In this document: piece by piece, positions 5,732 through 7,428 of the stretch
Position numbering within the stretch: the first letter of the stretch is position 1
How the letters are laid out: the number at the start of each line of letters is the position of its first letter
Assembly: GCA_002306375.1 (NCBI GenBank)
Contig: DBRU01000114.1
Coordinates: 27,592 to 35,019, forward strand
Direction of reading: 5' to 3'
From: Faecalibacterium sp. UBA1360
Lineage (GTDB): Bacteria > Bacillota > Clostridia > Oscillospirales > Ruminococcaceae
Length of the DNA stretch: 7,428 nt
Notes under the pieces: model-generated
The model's database searches: none
What the model was told of the DNA's origin: nothing
Seen by the model: the letters and a program-made list of their open reading frames with translations, nothing else
Position numbers and translations under genes: made by a program

Positions 5732-6037
5732 ATGCCGGAACAAACCACGCGGCCCGTCGCGCCGCCTGCCGAAACGCCGTCCAAGACCCACGGCCTGGTG
5801 CTGGAAAACCGCGCCCGCCTGGTGCTCAGCGGGGTCAGCCGCATCGTCAGCTGTGACGAGACCGGGGCCCTGCTCAAGACCGCGCTGGGGGATGTGACCG
5901 TGGGCGGCCAGGGCATCCAGATCGGGGAATTGTCGGTGCGCACAGGGCAGGTGCAGATCACCGGGCGCATCGACTTTATCCAGTATTCCGAAAACCGGGA
6001 AAGCAACGGCGGTCTGTTGGCCCGCCTGTTCCGCTGA
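5732..6037 (+). CDS. yabP: Sporulation protein YabP
   Basis: A 101-residue member of the YabP/YqfC sporulation family, expressed in the mother cell during spore formation in B. subtilis; its biochemical role is not established. After a variable Pro/Thr-rich N-terminus (1-20), the domain runs about 22-86: LVLENRARLVLSGV, IVSCDETGALLKTALGDVTVGGQGIQIGELSV, then GQVQITGRIDFIQYS, a series of short beta strands with regularly spaced glycines. The C-terminal NGGLLARLFR also fits the family. The start is ATG 5732 with AAGGGGG at 5718-5724 in the arm of a hairpin. The stop codon TGA overlaps the yabQ start by one base, so the two are translationally coupled. Confidence 0.93.
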   Translation: MPEQTTRPVAPPAETPSKTHGLVLENRARLVLSGVSRIVSCDETGALLKTALGDVTVGGQGIQIGELSVRTGQVQITGRIDFIQYSENRESNGGLLARLFR

Positions 6038-6522
6038 TGGTCGCCGCGCCGGGGTTGTGGGCCGTGGGGCGGGACGTGCTGTGGTGCCTGGGGCTGGGCC
6101 TGCTGCTGGGGGCCGGGCGGGACGCTCTGGGTCTGGGGGCGGGCAACGGGCCCGTTCGCTGCTTTTTGTGGGACACGGCCGCCTTTGTGCTGGGCGCTGT
6201 GGCGCTGTGCGGGTACGCGGCGTCGGCGTCGGCCAGCGGGGTGGCCCGGTGGTACATGGCGCTGGGCTTGGGGGCCGGGGCGCTGAGCTGGCGGTGGGCC
6301 GTGTCGCCCGGGCTGCACCGGGCGTTGGGCGGGGCAATCGATGCGCTGGCCCGCCTGGCCGCCCGGGGCCAAAACGCCGCCGCGGCCCCGCTGCGCCGGG
6401 TCTGGACGGTCTTGCGGCCGCCCAAGCGCGCCAAACTTGCCGGCCTTGGACGAAAAACCTCTCAAAAAGTAACAAAGACAAAAAAAGTGTTGCAAAAAGG
6501 CGAGCGGATATTATATAATTAA
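6037..6522 (+). CDS. yabQ: Spore cortex biosynthesis membrane protein YabQ
   Basis: YabQ is an integral membrane protein required for spore cortex formation in B. subtilis. The 161-residue protein has likely membrane segments at about 12-27, 43-62 and 70-90. The family pattern GLLLGAGRDALGL at 21-33, FLWDTAAF at 43-50 and RWYMALGLGAGALSW at 71-85 is recognisable. The C-terminal third (108-161) is soluble and basic, rich in Lys/Arg from 126 on. ATG 6037 overlaps the yabP TGA (6035-6037) and has no ribosome site of its own. Base composition changes sharply in the last 60 bases, which become A-rich because they also hold the divIC promoter. Sequence conservation is low in this family, so the assignment leans on position between yabP and divIC as well as on the membrane pattern. 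Confidence 0.85.
   Translation: MVAAPGLWAVGRDVLWCLGLGLLLGAGRDALGLGAGNGPVRCFLWDTAAFVLGAVALCGYAASASASGVARWYMALGLGAGALSWRWAVSPGLHRALGGAIDALARLAARGQNAAAAPLRRVWTVLRPPKRAKLAGLGRKTSQKVTKTKKVLQKGERILYN
6490..6519 (+). promoter_or_regulatory. Sigma-A-type promoter for divIC
   Basis: TTGCAA (6490-6495) and TATAAT (6514-6519) are spaced by 18 bases. They lie inside the last codons of yabQ, in an A/T-rich patch that stands out from the surrounding GC-rich sequence. Transcription would start near 6525-6527, giving a leader of about 45 bases before divIC. The -35 hexamer is identical to that of the promoter at 3754-3782. Confidence 0.8.
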
Positions 6523-6525
6523 TTC

Positions 6526-6552
6526 TGCATAAATCTGCTGTTTTTGCATAAA
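6526..6552 (+). repeat. Direct repeat TGCATAAA in the divIC leader
   Basis: Two exact copies of TGCATAAA lie at 6526-6533 and 6545-6552, 19 bases apart start to start, or roughly two helical turns. The first sits at the predicted transcription start, the second abuts the AGGAGGG ribosome site. It could be a regulator site, but an eight-base A/T-rich repeat is weak evidence. Confidence 0.25.
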
Positions 6553-6569
6553 AGGAGGGCGGGGGGACC

Positions 6570-6851
6570 ATGAACCAGAAAAACGGGCTCTTGCGGCGGT
6601 TGCTCCCGCTGCTGGCGCTGGCATTGTGCGCTTCACTGGTATACAGCCTGGTGCACTGCCAGATCCAGATCAGCACAAAACAGCAAGAGCTGGCAGCCGT
6701 ACAGGCTCAGCTGGATGAGCAGCTGCAAAAGAACGAGGAACTGCAGCGTACGCTGGATGACGGCGAGGACGCCATCATTGAGCGCATTGCCCGCGAGCAG
6801 GGCTATTCCAAATCCAGCGAGCGCATCTGGGTGGACATCAGCGGCAAATGA
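6570..6851 (+). CDS. divIC: Septum formation initiator DivIC/FtsB family protein
   Basis: DivIC is a bitopic membrane protein that partners FtsL and DivIB in the division complex. The 93-residue protein has a short basic cytoplasmic start (MNQKNGLLRR), one membrane segment at about 11-29 and a coiled coil at about 33-65 (STKQQELAAVQAQLDEQLQK and following). It ends with the family motif IIERIAREQGY at 69-79, then ERIWVDI. The length is typical. The start is ATG 6570; GGAGG at 6554-6558 lies eleven bases upstream, slightly long, with a G-run at 6561-6566 between. It has its own vegetative promoter inside yabQ, which fits the need for division in growing cells while the preceding yabP-yabQ pair is sporulation-specific. 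In B. subtilis the order yabQ-divIC-yabR is the same. Confidence 0.93.
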   Translation: MNQKNGLLRRLLPLLALALCASLVYSLVHCQIQISTKQQELAAVQAQLDEQLQKNEELQRTLDDGEDAIIERIAREQGYSKSSERIWVDISGK

Positions 6852-6899
6852 TCTTTTGAACAGCGAAGGGCAGCGGCTCTTTTCTGAAATAAACTGGGC

Positions 6900-6918
6900 C
6901 CGGCGGCATCGTCGCCGG
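6900..6918 (+). other. GC-rich hairpin between divIC and yabR
   Basis: CCGGCGGC (6900-6907) pairs with GTCGCCGG (6911-6918), eight pairs including one G-U, around an ATC loop; two more G-C pairs lie beyond a mismatch. It is followed by ACCGAAAAAGGGG rather than a T-run, so it does not look like an intrinsic terminator in either direction. It lies just upstream of the yabR ribosome site. It may protect a processed end or modulate yabR translation. The rest of the 89-base gap shows no convincing promoter. Confidence 0.4.
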
Positions 6919-6940
6919 ACCGAAAAAGGGGTATCATAGT

Positions 6941-7411
6941 TTGGCACTTCAGGTTGGGGATATCGTGGAAGGCAAGGTCACCGGCATCAAGCCGTTCGGG
7001 GCCTTTGTCTCCTTGCCGGACGGCAAGAACGGCCTTGTGCACATCTCGGAGGTCTCTTACGAGTATGTGCAGGATCTGGCGGCGGTGCTCAGCGACGGGC
7101 AGACCGTCACGGTCAAGGTCATGTCCATTGCGCCGGACGGCAAGATCGCGCTTTCCATCAAACGCACGCAGCCCGCGCCCGAGCGCGGCTCCCGGCAGGG
7201 CGGCGGCGCAGGCGCACGCCCCCAGGGCGGACCCGCGCGCTCCAAGCGCGAACCCGCCCCCCGCGTGTGGCAGCCCAAGCCCTCGCAGCCGCAGGGCAGT
7301 TTGAGCTTTGAGGACATGATGGCGCGCTATAAATCGCAAAGCGAAGAAAAGATCGCCGACCTCAAGCGCGTGACCGAAAATCGCCGCGGCGGGTATTCGC
7401 GCCGCCGCTAA
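6941..7411 (+). CDS. yabR: S1-domain RNA-binding protein YabR
   Basis: A 156-residue protein with one S1 (OB-fold) RNA-binding domain at 1-74: VGDIVEGKVTGIKPFGAFVSL, then GLVHISEVS at 31-39, VKVMSIAPDGKIALSIK at 58-74. A low-complexity Gly/Arg/Pro/Gln linker follows (76-118). The C-terminal block SLSFEDMMARYKSQSEEKIADL, then RRGGYSRRR, is typical of clostridial YabR. Relatives include general stress protein 13 and CvfD, which bind ribosomes or RNA; the exact role here is unproven. The start is TTG 6941. AAAGGGGT at 6925-6932 is eight bases upstream, and family members begin at this point (MALQVG, compare MSLEVG). No ATG is available near the S1 domain start. A non-AUG start may lower its expression. 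It closes the conserved cluster, and only 17 bases follow. Confidence 0.93.
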   Translation: MALQVGDIVEGKVTGIKPFGAFVSLPDGKNGLVHISEVSYEYVQDLAAVLSDGQTVTVKVMSIAPDGKIALSIKRTQPAPERGSRQGGGAGARPQGGPARSKREPAPRVWQPKPSQPQGSLSFEDMMARYKSQSEEKIADLKRVTENRRGGYSRRR

Positions 7412-7428
7412 GCATAACCCGTATCGCC

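Noticed and set aside
5675..6676. 333-codon minus-strand open frame opposite yabP and yabQ
   Set aside because: Pro/Arg/Ala-rich translation typical of a shadow frame; yabP and yabQ on the plus strand have family motifs and conserved context.
6856..6895. Promoter for yabR (TTGAAC near 6856, TAAACT near 6890)
   Set aside because: The two elements are not correctly spaced with each other, and neither has a good partner box.
1..7428. CRISPR array, tRNA, rRNA, insertion sequence, toxin-antitoxin or defence genes
   Set aside because: No repeated spacer pattern, tRNA-like fold, transposase motif or inverted terminal repeats were seen; all long plus-strand frames but the truncated first one have a housekeeping, sporulation or simple zinc-ribbon identity.

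Overview
The window is a dense, entirely plus-strand block of bacterial housekeeping and sporulation genes. Ten complete protein-coding genes and one 5'-truncated gene fill almost all of it. The DNA is strongly GC-rich, most genes have AGGAGG-type ribosome sites, and the gene set (HemZ, YabP, YabQ, DivIC, RqcP, YabR) is characteristic of Firmicutes. My best guess is a GC-rich, anaerobic clostridial lineage such as the Oscillospiraceae/Ruminococcaceae. Genus cannot be read from the sequence. YabP and YabQ imply a spore-forming organism or a recent descendant of one.

Region 1 (1-3722) is a tight same-direction run. It starts with the tail of an unrecognised gene, followed by dtd (D-aminoacyl-tRNA deacylase), a glyoxalase-II-like metallo-beta-lactamase-fold hydrolase, hemZ (radical SAM coproporphyrinogen dehydrogenase family) and a uridine-kinase-like nucleoside kinase. 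Gaps are 31, 12 and 12 bases, and hemZ overlaps the kinase by 50 bases, so one operon is likely.

Region 2 (3723-5091) begins with a clear sigma-A promoter (TTGCAA, 17 bases, TATAAT) whose -35 box sits at the centre of a 14-base perfect palindrome. It drives a coiled-coil/zinc-ribbon protein and mazG (NTP pyrophosphohydrolase). A hairpin followed by a T-run probably ends this unit.

Region 3 (5100-7411) is the conserved cluster known in Bacillus subtilis as mazG(yabN)-yabO-yabP-yabQ-divIC-yabR, here with an HU gene (hup) between mazG and rqcP (yabO). RqcP serves ribosome quality control, YabP and YabQ serve spore formation, DivIC serves division, and YabR is an S1-domain RNA-binding protein. 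The cluster looks split by regulatory elements. A large hairpin before yabP carries the yabP Shine-Dalgarno sequence in its 3' arm and contains a plausible sigma-E promoter in its 5' half. A strong sigma-A promoter (TTGCAA, 18 bases, TATAAT) at the end of yabQ separates vegetative divIC from the sporulation pair.

I see no mobile element, CRISPR array, tRNA, rRNA or defence system, and no gene cluster that amounts to a new system. The observations most worth checking are the hairpin/promoter arrangement at yabP, the degenerate C-terminal half of MazG, the palindromic promoter at 3750-3782, the Gln-to-Asn change in the Dtd active-site motif, and the hemZ/kinase overlap.
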